Shown here in pieces: positions 17,122 to 26,808 of a stretch of DNA of 43,552 nt. The notes beneath the pieces are model-generated. The model had not been told where the DNA came from. It did no database searches and was given only the letters and a program-made list of their open reading frames with translations. The stretch is from Thermodesulfobacteriota bacterium (GTDB lineage Bacteria > Desulfobacterota > DSM-4660 > Desulfatiglandales > Desulfatiglandaceae), in contig JANQDY010000108.1 in the NCBI GenBank assembly GCA_028278625.1, positions 1-43,552 on the forward strand. The letters are read 5' to 3'. Every line of letters begins with the position of its first letter. The first letter of the stretch is position 1. The translations under genes and the position numbers were made by a program.

Positions 17122-18507
17122 CTAAAGGTGAATCGCATGCCCGCACAGCGCATGGGCCGCTTCCATCAGCGCTTCGCTGAGTGTCGGGTGCGGATGCACC
17201 GTATCCGCCAACCGGTCGGCGGTGGCCCCCAGAAAAATCATTCCCGTGGCACCGGCCACCAATTCGGTAACATGCCCCCCCACCAGGTGAACGCCCAATA
17301 TCCTTTTGGTGTCTGCCTCGGCCACAATCTTGGCAAAACCGGTGTTGTCATCCATGGCAACCGCTTTGCCGTTTCCCGCAAAGGGACTTACGCTAGTGAT
17401 GACCTCATGACCCGTTTGTCGAGCACTTGCCTCAGTCAGGCCCACGGAAGCGACCTCCGGCTGCGCATAGGTGCATCGGGGAATATTCTCATAAACCAGC
17501 GGTGTGGTGGGCCTTTCGGAGATGGCATCCGCCGCAATCATGCCTTGGGCCGAAGCCACATGGGCCAGGCCCATCTTGCCGTTCACGTCGCCGATGGCGT
17601 AAATGTGGGGGACGTCGGTCCGCATGGCTTCATCCACACGGATGGCCCCGTTTTTGGCGAAATTTACACCCGTCTCTGTCAGGCCCAGTTCATGAGTATT
17701 GGGTGCAAAACCGATGGCCACCAATACTTTCTGGACAGTGAGTGTTTCCTTTTTGTCCCCGGCCGCCAACGTTAGGGATACGCCCGTATCGACTGCTTTG
17801 AGTGATTCCACGACCGTTTTTGTCCGAATGTCAATGCGGTTTCGTTTGAACTGCTTTTCCGCTTCGACACTGATGTCTTCGTCCTCAAAGGGGAGCGCGC
17901 GGGGCATCATTTCGGCCACCGTCACCCGGCACCCATATCGGTTCCAGAGGGTCGCGAACTCCATTCCGATGGGCCCGGCACCCACGATGAGGGCGGATAC
18001 GGGGACATCGGTCAATTCCAGCGCGCCACGGAAGTTGATGATCCTTTCCCCGTCAAAGGGATGACCGGGAAGTTCACGGCTGGTGGTTCCCGTGGCGATG
18101 ATGATGGACTTGCCTTGGAGTTCGATACCAGACGGCGCTACCATGACAGTATTCGGATCCTTAAAACGCCCTGTTCCCTCATAGACCGTGACCTCGCTGT
18201 TTTTCATCAGCAGCCTGACACGGCGGTTTTGGCGCGTCACCACCTGCCGGCTTCGCTTGTGGGCCTGGGCGTAGTCCACAACGAGATTATCAAAGGAAAA
18301 GCCGTAATTCCGGCCCCGGCTCAACAGATGGATGACTTCAGCGTTTCGAAGGAGGGATTTCGTTGGAATGCAGCCCCAGTTGAGACATGTTCCCCCAAGG
18401 GCTTCTTTTTCCACGACGGCCGTTTTCATGCCCAGTTGCGCGGCACGGGCCGCCGCCACATATCCGCCGGGGCCGCCGCCGATGACGATCACATCATAAA
18501 CATCCAT
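17122..18507 (-). CDS. lpdA: Dihydrolipoyl dehydrogenase (E3-type flavoprotein)
   Basis: The 461 residues show all the hallmarks: FAD-binding GGGPGGYVAA (11-20), the redox disulfide GGTCLNWGCIPTK (C41 and C46), the NAD-binding VGAGPIGMEFA, the second FAD motif YAIGDV, and the C-terminal active site HPHPTLSEAL (438-447). It reoxidises dihydrolipoyl groups or a similar dithiol with NAD+. The length fits the family (450-480). No E1, E2, lipoyl domain or GcvH is nearby, so its partner is probably elsewhere or is the glutaredoxin-like protein downstream. AAGGAG precedes the ATG at 18507. It is the first gene of the cluster and is transcribed divergently from the GntR regulator. Confidence 0.93.
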   Translation of the reverse strand: MDVYDVIVIGGGPGGYVAAARAAQLGMKTAVVEKEALGGTCLNWGCIPTKSLLRNAEVIHLLSRGRNYGFSFDNLVVDYAQAHKRSRQVVTRQNRRVRLLMKNSEVTVYEGTGRFKDPNTVMVAPSGIELQGKSIIIATGTTSRELPGHPFDGERIINFRGALELTDVPVSALIVGAGPIGMEFATLWNRYGCRVTVAEMMPRALPFEDEDISVEAEKQFKRNRIDIRTKTVVESLKAVDTGVSLTLAAGDKKETLTVQKVLVAIGFAPNTHELGLTETGVNFAKNGAIRVDEAMRTDVPHIYAIGDVNGKMGLAHVASAQGMIAADAISERPTTPLVYENIPRCTYAQPEVASVGLTEASARQTGHEVITSVSPFAGNGKAVAMDDNTGFAKIVAEADTKRILGVHLVGGHVTELVAGATGMIFLGATADRLADTVHPHPTLSEALMEAAHALCGHAIHL

Positions 18508-18571
18508 GCGTCGAAACTCCTTTCTTCAGCCGGTACAACACAGGAACAATACCGAAGCATGAGGATAATAT

Positions 18572-18601
18572 ATAATACATAATATTTATATTCAAGGTCA
18601 A
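18572..18601 (-). promoter_or_regulatory. Promoter of the lpdA-TRAP cluster, overlapped by a regulator box
   Basis: On the minus strand TTGACC (18601-18596) is followed after 18 bases by TATTAT (18577-18572). A TAATACATA box (plus strand 18573-18581) covers the -10 element. It matches the boxes in the gntR promoter, pointing to joint control by that regulator. Confidence 0.5.
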
Positions 18602-18722
18602 GGTCTTTTTTGCGCCTTTTCCTTGAATACTAGAACAAGATCCCAATCAAAGTCCAGCATTATTATCAATGTTATTTTTTTAATATTTTTAAATGATTAC
18701 ACATATTCATCTCAGATTGCCC

Positions 18723-18751
18723 TTGACACGGAACCGCACGGGAGATATAGA
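18723..18751 (+). promoter_or_regulatory. Sigma-70 promoter of the gntR gene
   Basis: TTGACA (18723-18728) is separated by 17 bases from TATAGA (18746-18751). Transcription would begin near 18758, inside the first of two tandem regulator repeats, leaving a leader of about 120 bases. Confidence 0.65.
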
Positions 18752-18796
18752 TAATACATAGTATATTTATAAAGTAATACATAGTAATTTATAAAG
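18752..18796. promoter_or_regulatory. Tandem operator repeats for the GntR regulator
   Basis: Two adjacent direct repeats (18752-18774 and 18775-18796) both begin TAATACATAGTA and end TTTATAAAG. They differ by one inserted base. Their core is the palindrome ATAC-ATA-GTAT (18754-18764) and a near copy (18777-18787). A third, weaker copy is at 18575-18585, in the divergent lpdA promoter. This is the expected arrangement for an autoregulated repressor controlling the opposite cluster. Confidence 0.6.
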
Positions 18797-18880
18797 ATGG
18801 TTGGAAACAGTTGAAAGCGGATCGAGCACCCAAAAGGCCGTCTCCAATTATTTTCAACCCTTTTCGAGGATGACCACAGG

Positions 18881-19615
18881 ATGAAGAACGGATTCACCCA
18901 GATCAATCGCTCATCGAGCCTCACCGATGAGGTGGCCGCCAGGATAAAGAATTCCATTTTGAATGGGGATTACACCCCCGGCGATGCACTACCCATCGAG
19001 AAAGAGATGGTGGCCCAATTCGGGGTCAGCCGGGTTGTCGTTCGAGAAGCATTAAAGGAACTGAAATCAAAAGGGTTCATTGAAATCAGGCGGGGGCCCA
19101 AGGGTGGGCCCTATGTGACCCATTTAGATCAAATCTCCTTTGGCGAGCAGTTTGTTGACATGATCCGTCTTCGGCGAATGACCGTGGAACAGCTTTATGA
19201 CGCCAGGTTGCTCATCGAACCGGAGGTGCTTCGCATTGTCTTAAGGAATATCACCGATGAACAAATCGCCCTATTGCGGGAACAGGTGGAAAAGGAGAAA
19301 ACCGAACATGACCCGGTTCGGCGCAAGGATTTGTTCAGAAATTTTCATCGTAAGCTGGGGGAATTGAGCGGCAACCCGTTTTATGCCTTCATGATGGATA
19401 GCTTCATGGACTTCGTGGACCGTTTCCTGGTGGCCATCAACCCAGGCACTTTCGACCTTCATGACAAAGAGACCCACAGTGAAATCGTGGATGCCATCGC
19501 ATCCGGAGACGAAATGAAGGCCGTCACGCTGCTAAGAGCGCATCTCATCGATATTAGGGAGAAAATGGCTGATCAGGAACAGGATTTCATTTCCCGGTCC
19601 CATGGGGAGACCTGA
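18881..19615 (+). CDS. GntR-family regulator, FadR subfamily (FCD domain)
   Basis: The 244-residue protein has a winged helix at about 12-80: IKNSILNGDYTPGDALPIEK, then VSRVVVREALKELKSKGFIEI and the wing RRGPKGGPYV. A helical FCD domain follows at about 95-225. The FCD metal-site ligands are present (DARLLIEPE, FHRKLGE, ETHSEIVDAI, LRAHLIDI). FCD regulators sense organic acids and repress nearby catabolic or transport genes. It is divergent from the lpdA-glutaredoxin-sulfotransferase-TRAP cluster, and both promoters contain TAATACATA boxes, so it is the likely local repressor. The effector is probably the TRAP substrate or a product of it. Confidence 0.93.
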   Translation: MKNGFTQINRSSSLTDEVAARIKNSILNGDYTPGDALPIEKEMVAQFGVSRVVVREALKELKSKGFIEIRRGPKGGPYVTHLDQISFGEQFVDMIRLRRMTVEQLYDARLLIEPEVLRIVLRNITDEQIALLREQVEKEKTEHDPVRRKDLFRNFHRKLGELSGNPFYAFMMDSFMDFVDRFLVAINPGTFDLHDKETHSEIVDAIASGDEMKAVTLLRAHLIDIREKMADQEQDFISRSHGET

Positions 19616-19715
19616 TGCGCCGCAAAGCCATGCAATTTAGAAACCCACTGATCTTGTTCGTCCTTTCACGGTGCTATCCCTCCCCTGAGATATGAAACGC
19701 GGCATTCCCGACATG

Positions 19716-21353
19716 TCAAAGGGTATCCTCGAGAAAGCGGTGTATGGCCGCGATGTGCCTTTGAGACCAGACGAAAGGAAACAGACGGTGCCCTGACTTT
19801 TTGCGGATAACCTCCGTCAGGGTCGGGTATGGTTGCAGCAACGCCGCCAGTGCCTCGACGGCTCCGCCGTCCAGAAAATGCAGCAACTCATCCATTTGAT
19901 CATGAAAATCCCACGGTCTCCCGGATGAGATCGAAGAGCGCAGCAGGCTGGCCATACGGGCCATTTGAAGGATTTGTTCCGGGTCCCTTATCTCATCCTT
20001 CTGCTGATGGATGAATGCCAGCACCGCATTGGCCGTAGAGAGCACAACATCGTCGAACAGGATTTTCCAGCCGATTCGAAACAGCTTGTCCAGATGGTGC
20101 GCCTTAAGAAGGGCGGTCGAGGGATCAGCGGACCGGCCTTTCGCACCACCGGTTTCCGATTTCAACAAGTATTCTCCGCCCAGATTACAGACCGAAAAAG
20201 CCGCCTCAGCCGCCTCCTTCGGCTGAAAAGCATGCCCTTTAAACCCGCATCCGGAAATCAATGTATTGGACAAATAGGAAAGCTCTCTCAGTCGTTGTGA
20301 GAAAAGGTCCGGATCCGTCTGGTTGATCAAACCCATGGCGCTTTCAAAGGGCAGGAGGTGATCCCGCGGCCCTTTTCCGTCATAACCCAACAATCTTTCA
20401 TGGGAAGATGGCAGCACCTCCCCATCCCGGAGGATTTGAATCAATGGGCCGACGTTTGGTTGAATCGATCCGGAAGACCCAATGTCCCGTGTGTTGGCGG
20501 ATGTCCGGGACTTGGCGGCCGCCTCGTTTTCCGCTTCAACTGCCCTCAAATGGGCCCGGGTAACGGGGTCCATTGTCTCCGACGCAATGGCTTCCGCTAA
20601 CGGGGCGGAGCGCGCCTGACTCAAAAAGACGGCAGCCGATGTGGGTGTGACAAACCCTTTCCCTTCTCTTCGCTCATTTCTTTCAGCGGATACATCCTCT
20701 TCGAGCATCTCGCCTGATGTAAAGACATGTTCAAGACCGCCTTTGTCTTCAATCTCCTCTCCTGAGACCCAGCAACATCGATTCAGCAGTCGAATCAGGG
20801 CCTCATAATCCAATTCGTTCAGGGCCGCCATCAAGGCGCACACCGAATCCCAGCTGGACTCATCTTTTGCGGCAACCAAATAACGGCCAAATTCCTGGCT
20901 GAGGGACCCATCCAAAAACCTTTCCATGATACGATCGCCCGTATACGGGTCACGCTCAAAACGGAGTGTAGGGTCCGCCGGATCCAGCACCAAAACAAGT
21001 TTGCACAGACCCAGGGCAACCAAATCCTGATCAAGTTCCATCATCTTGCGGGCCGCAAAAGTCGAACCGCTTTCCATCATGATTTCCAGCCAAAGCCCGA
21101 AACGCCTCCCATCAAAGGTCTCATGGAGGCCAGGCGTTTCACTGTGCCAAAGATCTTCATCCAGAACTCCTTTCAACTGCTCCACCGTCGCAAAAGAAAC
21201 GATCTCGGCGGAATCCTCCAATCCCACGTGGCGAATCAGCTTTGTCAGGATGTGGACGTCCAGACGTTGAACAACCGCCGGCAGTTCCGGCATTTCCAGG
21301 ATATGATTGAGCAATTCTCTGGTTTGCGTGATCTTGGAAATTGAAAATTCCAT
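19716..21353 (-). CDS. DUF6178 family protein, function unknown
   Basis: A soluble protein of about 545 residues with conserved stretches near the N-terminus (LPAVVQRLDVHILTKLIRHVG, written here only up to the second half of a helical pair), then FDGRRFGLWLEIMMESG and ARKMMELDQDLVALGL. I recall these as typical of DUF6178 proteins, found mainly in Desulfobacterota. No catalytic motif, signal peptide or membrane helix is visible, and the middle (about 225-320) looks low in structure. The ATG at 21353 has a strong GAGGAGG site. The in-frame start at 21467 would place a TTGACA promoter element inside the gene and is rejected. It converges with gntR and diverges from a promoter leading to the chemoreceptor. 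I cannot assign a function. Confidence 0.8.
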   Translation of the reverse strand: MEFSISKITQTRELLNHILEMPELPAVVQRLDVHILTKLIRHVGLEDSAEIVSFATVEQLKGVLDEDLWHSETPGLHETFDGRRFGLWLEIMMESGSTFAARKMMELDQDLVALGLCKLVLVLDPADPTLRFERDPYTGDRIMERFLDGSLSQEFGRYLVAAKDESSWDSVCALMAALNELDYEALIRLLNRCCWVSGEEIEDKGGLEHVFTSGEMLEEDVSAERNERREGKGFVTPTSAAVFLSQARSAPLAEAIASETMDPVTRAHLRAVEAENEAAAKSRTSANTRDIGSSGSIQPNVGPLIQILRDGEVLPSSHERLLGYDGKGPRDHLLPFESAMGLINQTDPDLFSQRLRELSYLSNTLISGCGFKGHAFQPKEAAEAAFSVCNLGGEYLLKSETGGAKGRSADPSTALLKAHHLDKLFRIGWKILFDDVVLSTANAVLAFIHQQKDEIRDPEQILQMARMASLLRSSISSGRPWDFHDQMDELLHFLDGGAVEALAALLQPYPTLTEVIRKKSGHRLFPFVWSQRHIAAIHRFLEDTL

Positions 21354-21499
21354 GCACACCTCCTCATTTTCTGGTCGAGAGTTTAATACTTGCAGGTATC
21401 CAAAAACCGGAAGGCCCGTGGCACTGAAAGAGGGGCTATGCACGATTACCATTTTCGTGTCAACCATTTTTTATTACATAATTTCAAATATTTATATCC

Positions 21500-21528
21500 T
21501 TGACACCCTCTGATACCCTTGATATAAT
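21500..21528 (+). promoter_or_regulatory. Exact consensus sigma-70 promoter with a long downstream leader
   Basis: TTGACA (21500-21505), 17 bases, and TATAAT (21523-21528) form a perfect consensus promoter. Transcription would start near 21535, 445 bases before the next gene on this strand, a chemoreceptor at 21980. Only a seven-codon frame begins nearby (21537). Confidence 0.75.
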
Positions 21529-21979
21529 GACCGTCATGAATGAGGAAACAGGCCAATAAAACCGGAAGCACCGTCCTCAATTCTTATGGCTCCGTTACCG
21601 TAGTGGTCGGTTGTCACCGCCGGGCGTAACACCCAGTACCCTTCCCTGCCTTCACCTTAAAACCCGGAAACCCAAACCCCTGCCTCACAAGCACGTGGCG
21701 AAACAGTTATTTTTATCTAATGTTTTTCGCCCATGAACCGATAATCCCTTGTAACGCTATTATTAGAAAAGAATGAACCATTGATGATTCTTCTTTGGCA
21801 ATCAATGGTAAAGGAGGGTCGGAAAGGAGGGAATGAAACCTAATTAATGCTCATGGATATTATCAACATGCATATATCACTCAAGATAGATCATTTTTGC
21901 TTGGTCAATACTTCATCATTCAATCGAGTCCCATTAACACAGCCCAACTGAAAAGCAAAAAACCTGGGAGGAAAATCTC
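21529..21979 (+). other. Long leader or unannotated small RNA upstream of the chemoreceptor
   Basis: This 451-base stretch follows a perfect promoter. Its first 140 bases include a GC-rich island (about 21555-21650) with small complementary segments such as CGGT-TGTC-ACCG. A 7-bp inverted repeat, GGCGAAA (near 21707) and TTTCGCC (near 21735), brackets an AT-rich loop. The rest is AT-rich. I could not fit it to a riboswitch I know and found no protein reading longer than about 40 codons. It may be a small RNA or a regulatory leader. Confidence 0.35.
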
Positions 21980-24022
21980 ATGCTGAAAAAGTTGAAACTG
22001 AAAACCAAATTACTGGCGGGCGCAATTGCCATATGCGTACTGGTGCTTGTAGGCTCAATGGTAGGGGTGACTTATGTCATCAACAACCAGAATGTGGAAA
22101 CCTCCAACGAACTTCTGAACAAGCTCTTCAACGTCATCATAAGCAATCTTTCGGGTCAGAAAGAGAAACAGCTGGTGGATACGCACCAGCTGGCGAACCT
22201 CAAGGGCATGGGCAGGAATGTCAAAGCTCTCAACAATCTCAAGAAAACCGAGTATCCCGTGGCAAGACATGCCTATGAAGATCTGGTCATGGGTGTGCAG
22301 AACATCACCAAAACCGCCGGATTTTGGAAGGCGGCCGTCTATGATGCCGAAGGTGATCTCCTGGCCTACACCCTCATGTCCGACAATAATGAACCCGTCA
22401 TGGGATGGGCACAGGAATACCCGTCCCCTGTTTTTCGCCAAGCGGTGTTCGAACCGGGCGAGGAGATAACCGAAGAGTCCTGGAAGGAGAAGAAAGAGGC
22501 GCCGAAGGGTATCGACGTCAAGTATCCCGGAAGCGTTCCTGAGGATGATGTGATCACCTTCGGACAGATCGGCCCATTTGTATGCCTGAAATCAGTGGTC
22601 CCCATTACGGGAATGGTCTACAACCAGGAAACCGGCAAGGAGGAACCCGTGCAGTTGGGTTTTGTGGTTGCCGATCAGAAACTGGACAAAGCTCTGGCCG
22701 AGCAATTGGCCAAACTGAGCGGACTGGACATCAATATTTTCAATAAGGCCGGTTTCAAGACGGGTAGCATGCCCCAATACGAGACGATCGATCCAAGTCT
22801 CATGAAGCAAGACAAGAAAAAAGAACTCTCCTTGGAGAGCCTCATATTAAGTGATATCGCCGTTTCCGATATGGAATATTATCAGGGGATACTGCCGATC
22901 CATGGCAATGAGGGATACGTGGGTGCCATTGCCGGTCTCTATTCAAAAGATATAGCCAGAGCAAATACCCTTGAGATGATCAAGGCCCTGATTGTCATAT
23001 CCGCAATTTGTCTACTGCTTGTCATCCCCGCCGCAATCATCTTCTCCAATTCTCTGAGCAAACCGATCATCAGGATCAACGACGGTCTCTCCGGCGTGGC
23101 CCATCAGGTGGGAGAAGCATCGAGCCAGATAACCTCTTCCAGTAATCTTTTGGCCCGGATGTCCTCTGACCAAGCCGCATCCGTTGAAGAGACATCCTCC
23201 TCTCTGGAAGAGATGTCGTCCATGACAAAGCAAAATGCAAATCATGCCAAGGAGGCCAGCGGCCTAATGGACAGTACCCGCCAAATTGTTGATAATACCA
23301 GCATTTCACTGGACGAACTGACGCGGTCCATGGATGAGATCACCCTTGCCAGCGAAGAAACCTCCAAGATTATCAAAACCATCGATGATATCTCTTTCCA
23401 GACCAATCTCCTGGCCCTGAATGCCGCGGTCGAGGCCGCCAGGGCAGGTGAGGCCGGGGCCGGATTTGCAGTGGTGGCAGATGAGGTGCGCAATCTTGCC
23501 ATGAGGGCCGCGGAGGCCGCCGGGAATACTGCCAATCTCATCGAAGGTACCGTGAAAAAAGTCAGCGGAGGCTCGGATCTGCTGTTCAAGACCAATGAAT
23601 CCTTTTCCGAGATGGGTGGCAGCATGGACAAATTCCGGGATCTGGTTTCGGAAATCATCGCAGCTTCCGAAGAACAGGCCCAGGGGATCGAGCAGATCAA
23701 CAAGGCGGTGGGAGAGATGGATTCGGGTACCCAGCAGATGGCGGCCAATGCTGAACAATTCGCTTCAACCGCCAATGAGATGAGCGTTCATGCAATGACG
23801 ACGAAGGATCTTGTGGTGGATCTTGCCTCCCTCGTGGGAGCCGGCTCAAGATCCAAAAAGAAACCGGAGCGAAAGGCTAACGCGGTCGCACCCCATGGCA
23901 CAGAGGAAAGTAGACGGGTCGACCGAAAGAGGATATCTCCGGTCAGGAATGAAGCGCAGGGCAAGACCGCCGGGCCCAAGCGTCTGACCCCGCCAGATGA
24001 CGATTTCGTCGACGATTTCTGA
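21980..24022 (+). CDS. Methyl-accepting chemotaxis protein (chemoreceptor)
   Basis: The 680-residue protein has a first membrane helix at about 13-34, a periplasmic sensor of roughly 300 residues (Cache-like in size, not matched to a named family), and a second helix near 337-357. The cytoplasmic signalling hairpin carries the highly conserved tip [20 protein letters not shown] and then [19 protein letters not shown] full HAMP domain is missing: after SLSKPI the chain passes almost directly to signalling helices ([10 protein letters not shown]). The last 60 residues are basic and disordered and end DDDFVDDF, an acidic-aromatic tail of the type that can tether adaptation enzymes. GGGAGG precedes the ATG at 21980. 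No CheA or CheW gene lies in the window. Confidence 0.93.
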   Translation: MLKKLKLKTKLLAGAIAICVLVLVGSMVGVTYVINNQNVETSNELLNKLFNVIISNLSGQKEKQLVDTHQLANLKGMGRNVKALNNLKKTEYPVARHAYEDLVMGVQNITKTAGFWKAAVYDAEGDLLAYTLMSDNNEPVMGWAQEYPSPVFRQAVFEPGEEITEESWKEKKEAPKGIDVKYPGSVPEDDVITFGQIGPFVCLKSVVPITGMVYNQETGKEEPVQLGFVVADQKLDKALAEQLAKLSGLDINIFNKAGFKTGSMPQYETIDPSLMKQDKKKELSLESLILSDIAVSDMEYYQGILPIHGNEGYVGAIAGLYSKDIARANTLEMIKALIVISAICLLLVIPAAIIFSNSLSKPIIRINDGLSGVAHQVGEASSQITSSSNLLARMSSDQAASVEETSSSLEEMSSMTKQNANHAKEASGLMDSTRQIVDNTSISLDELTRSMDEITLASEETSKIIKTIDDISFQTNLLALNAAVEAARAGEAGAGFAVVADEVRNLAMRAAEAAGNTANLIEGTVKKVSGGSDLLFKTNESFSEMGGSMDKFRDLVSEIIAASEEQAQGIEQINKAVGEMDSGTQQMAANAEQFASTANEMSVHAMTTKDLVVDLASLVGAGSRSKKKPERKANAVAPHGTEESRRVDRKRISPVRNEAQGKTAGPKRLTPPDDDFVDDF

Positions 24023-24052
24023 TCTCCGTGTCCGCAAGCGGAGTGATTGATG

Positions 24053-24082
24053 TGGCCCTCACCGTGATTTCGGCGAGGGCCA
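24053..24082. terminator. Bidirectional hairpin between convergent genes
   Basis: TGGCCCTC (24053-24060) and GAGGGCCA (24075-24082) form a perfect 8-bp stem. It extends inward by CCG/CGG after one mismatch around a TGATTT loop. It sits midway between the chemoreceptor and the convergent sensor kinase. There is no strong T tract, so termination efficiency is uncertain. Confidence 0.55.
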
Positions 24083-24099
24083 TCAATGTCTTCCCCACA

Positions 24100-26673
24100 T
24101 CAATTGCCCGACCCTTCTGTCAACAGGGTTTTTAATTTCCTGGAAAATTCCGCGATGTTGAAAGGTTTCTGAATAACCCCCTGACACCTCCTTTTGAGAT
24201 TTGTCGCGGCCTCTCCTTCCAGACTGTGTCCGCTGGAAAGGAGTACACGGATATGGGGGTTGATGGCGATGAGCTGGTCATAGGCCTCACTTCCACTCAT
24301 ATCGGGCATGATCACGTCCAGCACCACCAAGTCAATGATATCCTTATTCCGGCGATAAATGTCGATGGTTTCCTGGCCGGACTCCGCCGTCAGAACATGA
24401 TAACCGACAGCCTTCAACATGTCCCGGGCCACTTCTATGACCATGCGTTCATCATCAGCAACCAGTATGGTTCCCTTGCCCGGTTGTATCTCACCGAATA
24501 CTTCCGCCTCCTGAATCGCCTCCCGGTGGGAAGCCGGCAGATATAGAATGAAAGTGGCGCCTTTGCCCGGAGCGCTCTTTACCTCAATGTGTCCACCGTG
24601 ATTTCGAAGGATTCCGTACACCGACGTCAGGCCCAGGCCCGTACCTTCCCCAACCTTGCGCGTGGTAAAAAAGGGATCAAAAATACGTGATTGGACTTCT
24701 TTGCTCATACCGATTCCCGTGTCCATCACTGTAACGCTGACGTACCGGCCGGGTGCCAACTGGCGAGAACCGGCCAGACGCTCGTTTAGCCGAACATTTT
24801 CAGTTTCAAGAAACAGCTGGCCCCCTTCGGGCATGGCGTGCCAGGCATTCACAAAAAGGTTCAGGAAAGCCTGCTCCATCTGCCCCCGGTCCACTTCCGC
24901 CGTCCAGAGAGATCCCCCCAGTTTCCGATGGATGGTAATCTCTTTTCGCGTTCGCCCGAACAGTGTTGCGCTTTCAGTCAAGATGTGGTTGATGTTCCAC
25001 GGTTTCACTTCATATTCGCCGCCTCTGGCAAATCCCACCAACTGTCTCGTCAGGTTTGCGCCACGTCTCACGCATGCCTCAATCCCTTTCAGATGCTCGG
25101 CATAGGACTTCTGATCATTTCCATCCAAACCGAACAGTGACGTGTGGCCCTGAATGGCCATTAGAAGATTATTGAAATCGTGGGCCACGCCACCGGCCAG
25201 CGTGCCCATGGCCTCCATTTTCTGGGCATGCAGAAACTGTGCTTCCAGTTTTTTCTTTTCTTCTTCCGCCTGTTTCCGTTCGCTCTGATCAATCAAGAAG
25301 CCGCGAAATCCTTCGTGTCCTTCATCCCGCACCACATCAGCATACAACAAAACCGGCACGTGGGTGCCGTCCTTCCGAACAATTGTATACTCCACCTCGC
25401 CAACCTTCTGGCCCTCAAATCTCTTTCTGAAATTCGTGCGGGCGCGATCATAATCTTCCGGCACAAGCAATGAAAAGGTATTGAGGCCATTATCCACATT
25501 TTCTTGTTTTAGGCCGATGAGATCCAAGGCCGCCTGGTTGGCGAAGGTGAGGTCGCCGTTTCGGTCGGTCTGGAAAATGCATAGGGGTATGGATTCAGTG
25601 AGGGTCCTGTACAGGCGCTCGCTTTCCCGAAGGGCTTCTTCCGCGTTTTTTCGTTCCGTCACATCGTGAAGCGTCATAAGGCGTCCCACATGGCGGCCCC
25701 GCCTGTCCACGATGAAGGAAACCCGCAGATCAAAATGATGAAGGGATTCCTTGAAAAGGAACGATATTTCAGTCTTTGTTTCAACGGTGTCATGTGCATA
25801 GGATATGAGACAGGGTACGTTCTTAAATGCCTCGGAAGCGGTCCAACCGATGACGTTGGTATTGTCCAGGCCCAGAAGGGCTTGGCCGGCCGGATTAAGG
25901 TGAGCCACGCGATGGTGGTGGTCCAATACCACAATGGCATCCGTCATGTTCTTCAACACGGTTTTGTTGGCCACCGGCACCACATCCAAAATCCGGCCCC
26001 AGAACATGCCTATTCCCAGAAAAACGCTGGTAACGGCAAAAGCGATGGGGGTCATGTCGATGCGGGGCCACGGGCTGATGCGCAGCAGATAGATAACATT
26101 GGATACCCATGGCGCGGCAATACCCACCAGCATAATCACCACTTGCGTGCGGTAAAAGCGCTCGGAAGAACGCCATGCGCGGACCAGGGCCACACTGGCG
26201 ACCAGGAGCAAAAGGTATGAATAGGTCACCCATAACCAGAAAAGAGGGCCATAGTGATACACGGCAATGGGTGAAGGGCCACTACCATCCAGCTCTACGC
26301 TTTTCCATATAAACCCGTGGAAGTCATTGCTCCATACCAGCAACAGCGTCAATACCGGTATCACAAAAAGCCATAGCAGATTTCGGCCTTTTACCCATCG
26401 GTCTTCGCCACAGTATTGAAGCACAAAAACCAGCAACACCGGTGGTACCGTCACAATGCCGAGATACTGGATCCTCGCAACCAGCAGTTTGACGGCCAAA
26501 TCGGGTACCGCCTTGTGCACGGCGCTCAGCAGCGACCACACGGCCGCGGCCATCATCAAAATGAGCAGGGCCCGGGCACCGTGGGTGGTTCGCCTGCGCC
26601 ACACATATGCCCCCACACAAGCGGAAGCAAGGCCCGCCAGCAACTGGGGAAACCAGATGACCGGTGGCGTCAT
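24100..26673 (-). CDS. Membrane hybrid histidine kinase: 7TM sensor-PAS-PAS-HisKA-HATPase-receiver
   Basis: A protein of about 857 residues. The first 230 contain seven hydrophobic helices, matching the histidine-kinase N-terminal 7TM sensor type ([28 protein letters not shown]). Two PAS domains follow at about 240-340 and 350-470, each ending in a TERK/SERK junction. The phosphorylated histidine lies in [17 protein letters not shown] (H498). The HATPase has [33 protein letters not shown] and GTGLGLTS. The C-terminal receiver has [21 protein letters not shown] and VIQKPFN. I chose the ATG at 26673 over the GTG at 26697 because the shorter N-terminus enters the first helix at once. The ligand is unknown, and the nearest upstream gene is the lactonase-like hydrolase, 135 bases away. 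Confidence 0.93.
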   Translation of the reverse strand: MTPPVIWFPQLLAGLASACVGAYVWRRRTTHGARALLILMMAAAVWSLLSAVHKAVPDLAVKLLVARIQYLGIVTVPPVLLVFVLQYCGEDRWVKGRNLLWLFVIPVLTLLLVWSNDFHGFIWKSVELDGSGPSPIAVYHYGPLFWLWVTYSYLLLLVASVALVRAWRSSERFYRTQVVIMLVGIAAPWVSNVIYLLRISPWPRIDMTPIAFAVTSVFLGIGMFWGRILDVVPVANKTVLKNMTDAIVVLDHHHRVAHLNPAGQALLGLDNTNVIGWTASEAFKNVPCLISYAHDTVETKTEISFLFKESLHHFDLRVSFIVDRRGRHVGRLMTLHDVTERKNAEEALRESERLYRTLTESIPLCIFQTDRNGDLTFANQAALDLIGLKQENVDNGLNTFSLLVPEDYDRARTNFRKRFEGQKVGEVEYTIVRKDGTHVPVLLYADVVRDEGHEGFRGFLIDQSERKQAEEEKKKLEAQFLHAQKMEAMGTLAGGVAHDFNNLLMAIQGHTSLFGLDGNDQKSYAEHLKGIEACVRRGANLTRQLVGFARGGEYEVKPWNINHILTESATLFGRTRKEITIHRKLGGSLWTAEVDRGQMEQAFLNLFVNAWHAMPEGGQLFLETENVRLNERLAGSRQLAPGRYVSVTVMDTGIGMSKEVQSRIFDPFFTTRKVGEGTGLGLTSVYGILRNHGGHIEVKSAPGKGATFILYLPASHREAIQEAEVFGEIQPGKGTILVADDERMVIEVARDMLKAVGYHVLTAESGQETIDIYRRNKDIIDLVVLDVIMPDMSGSEAYDQLIAINPHIRVLLSSGHSLEGEAATNLKRRCQGVIQKPFNIAEFSRKLKTLLTEGSGN

Positions 26674-26808
26674 TATTCCGCCCCCACCCCTTGCCACGGG
26701 TTTCCGGTTAGGATTCCTTTATGGCGGTGACGTGTAATCGGAATTGATAACATGAAATATCGTCCCTTGGCTTTAGGGCCATTGCCCAAAAATCCCGTTA
26801 TGCCCTGT

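Noticed and set aside
17085..17130. Short repeated AGCTAAC/GCTAAAG and GGCCAATGGCC sequence after the glutaredoxin-fusion gene start region
   Set aside because: It is too short and simple to call a repeat family or terminator. It lies between lpdA and the next gene in the cluster.
21555..21650. GC-rich island as a cyclic-di-GMP or other known riboswitch, or a group II intron fragment
   Set aside because: I could not align it to the conserved core of any riboswitch I know, and no intron domain V was seen. It is left as an unassigned leader element.
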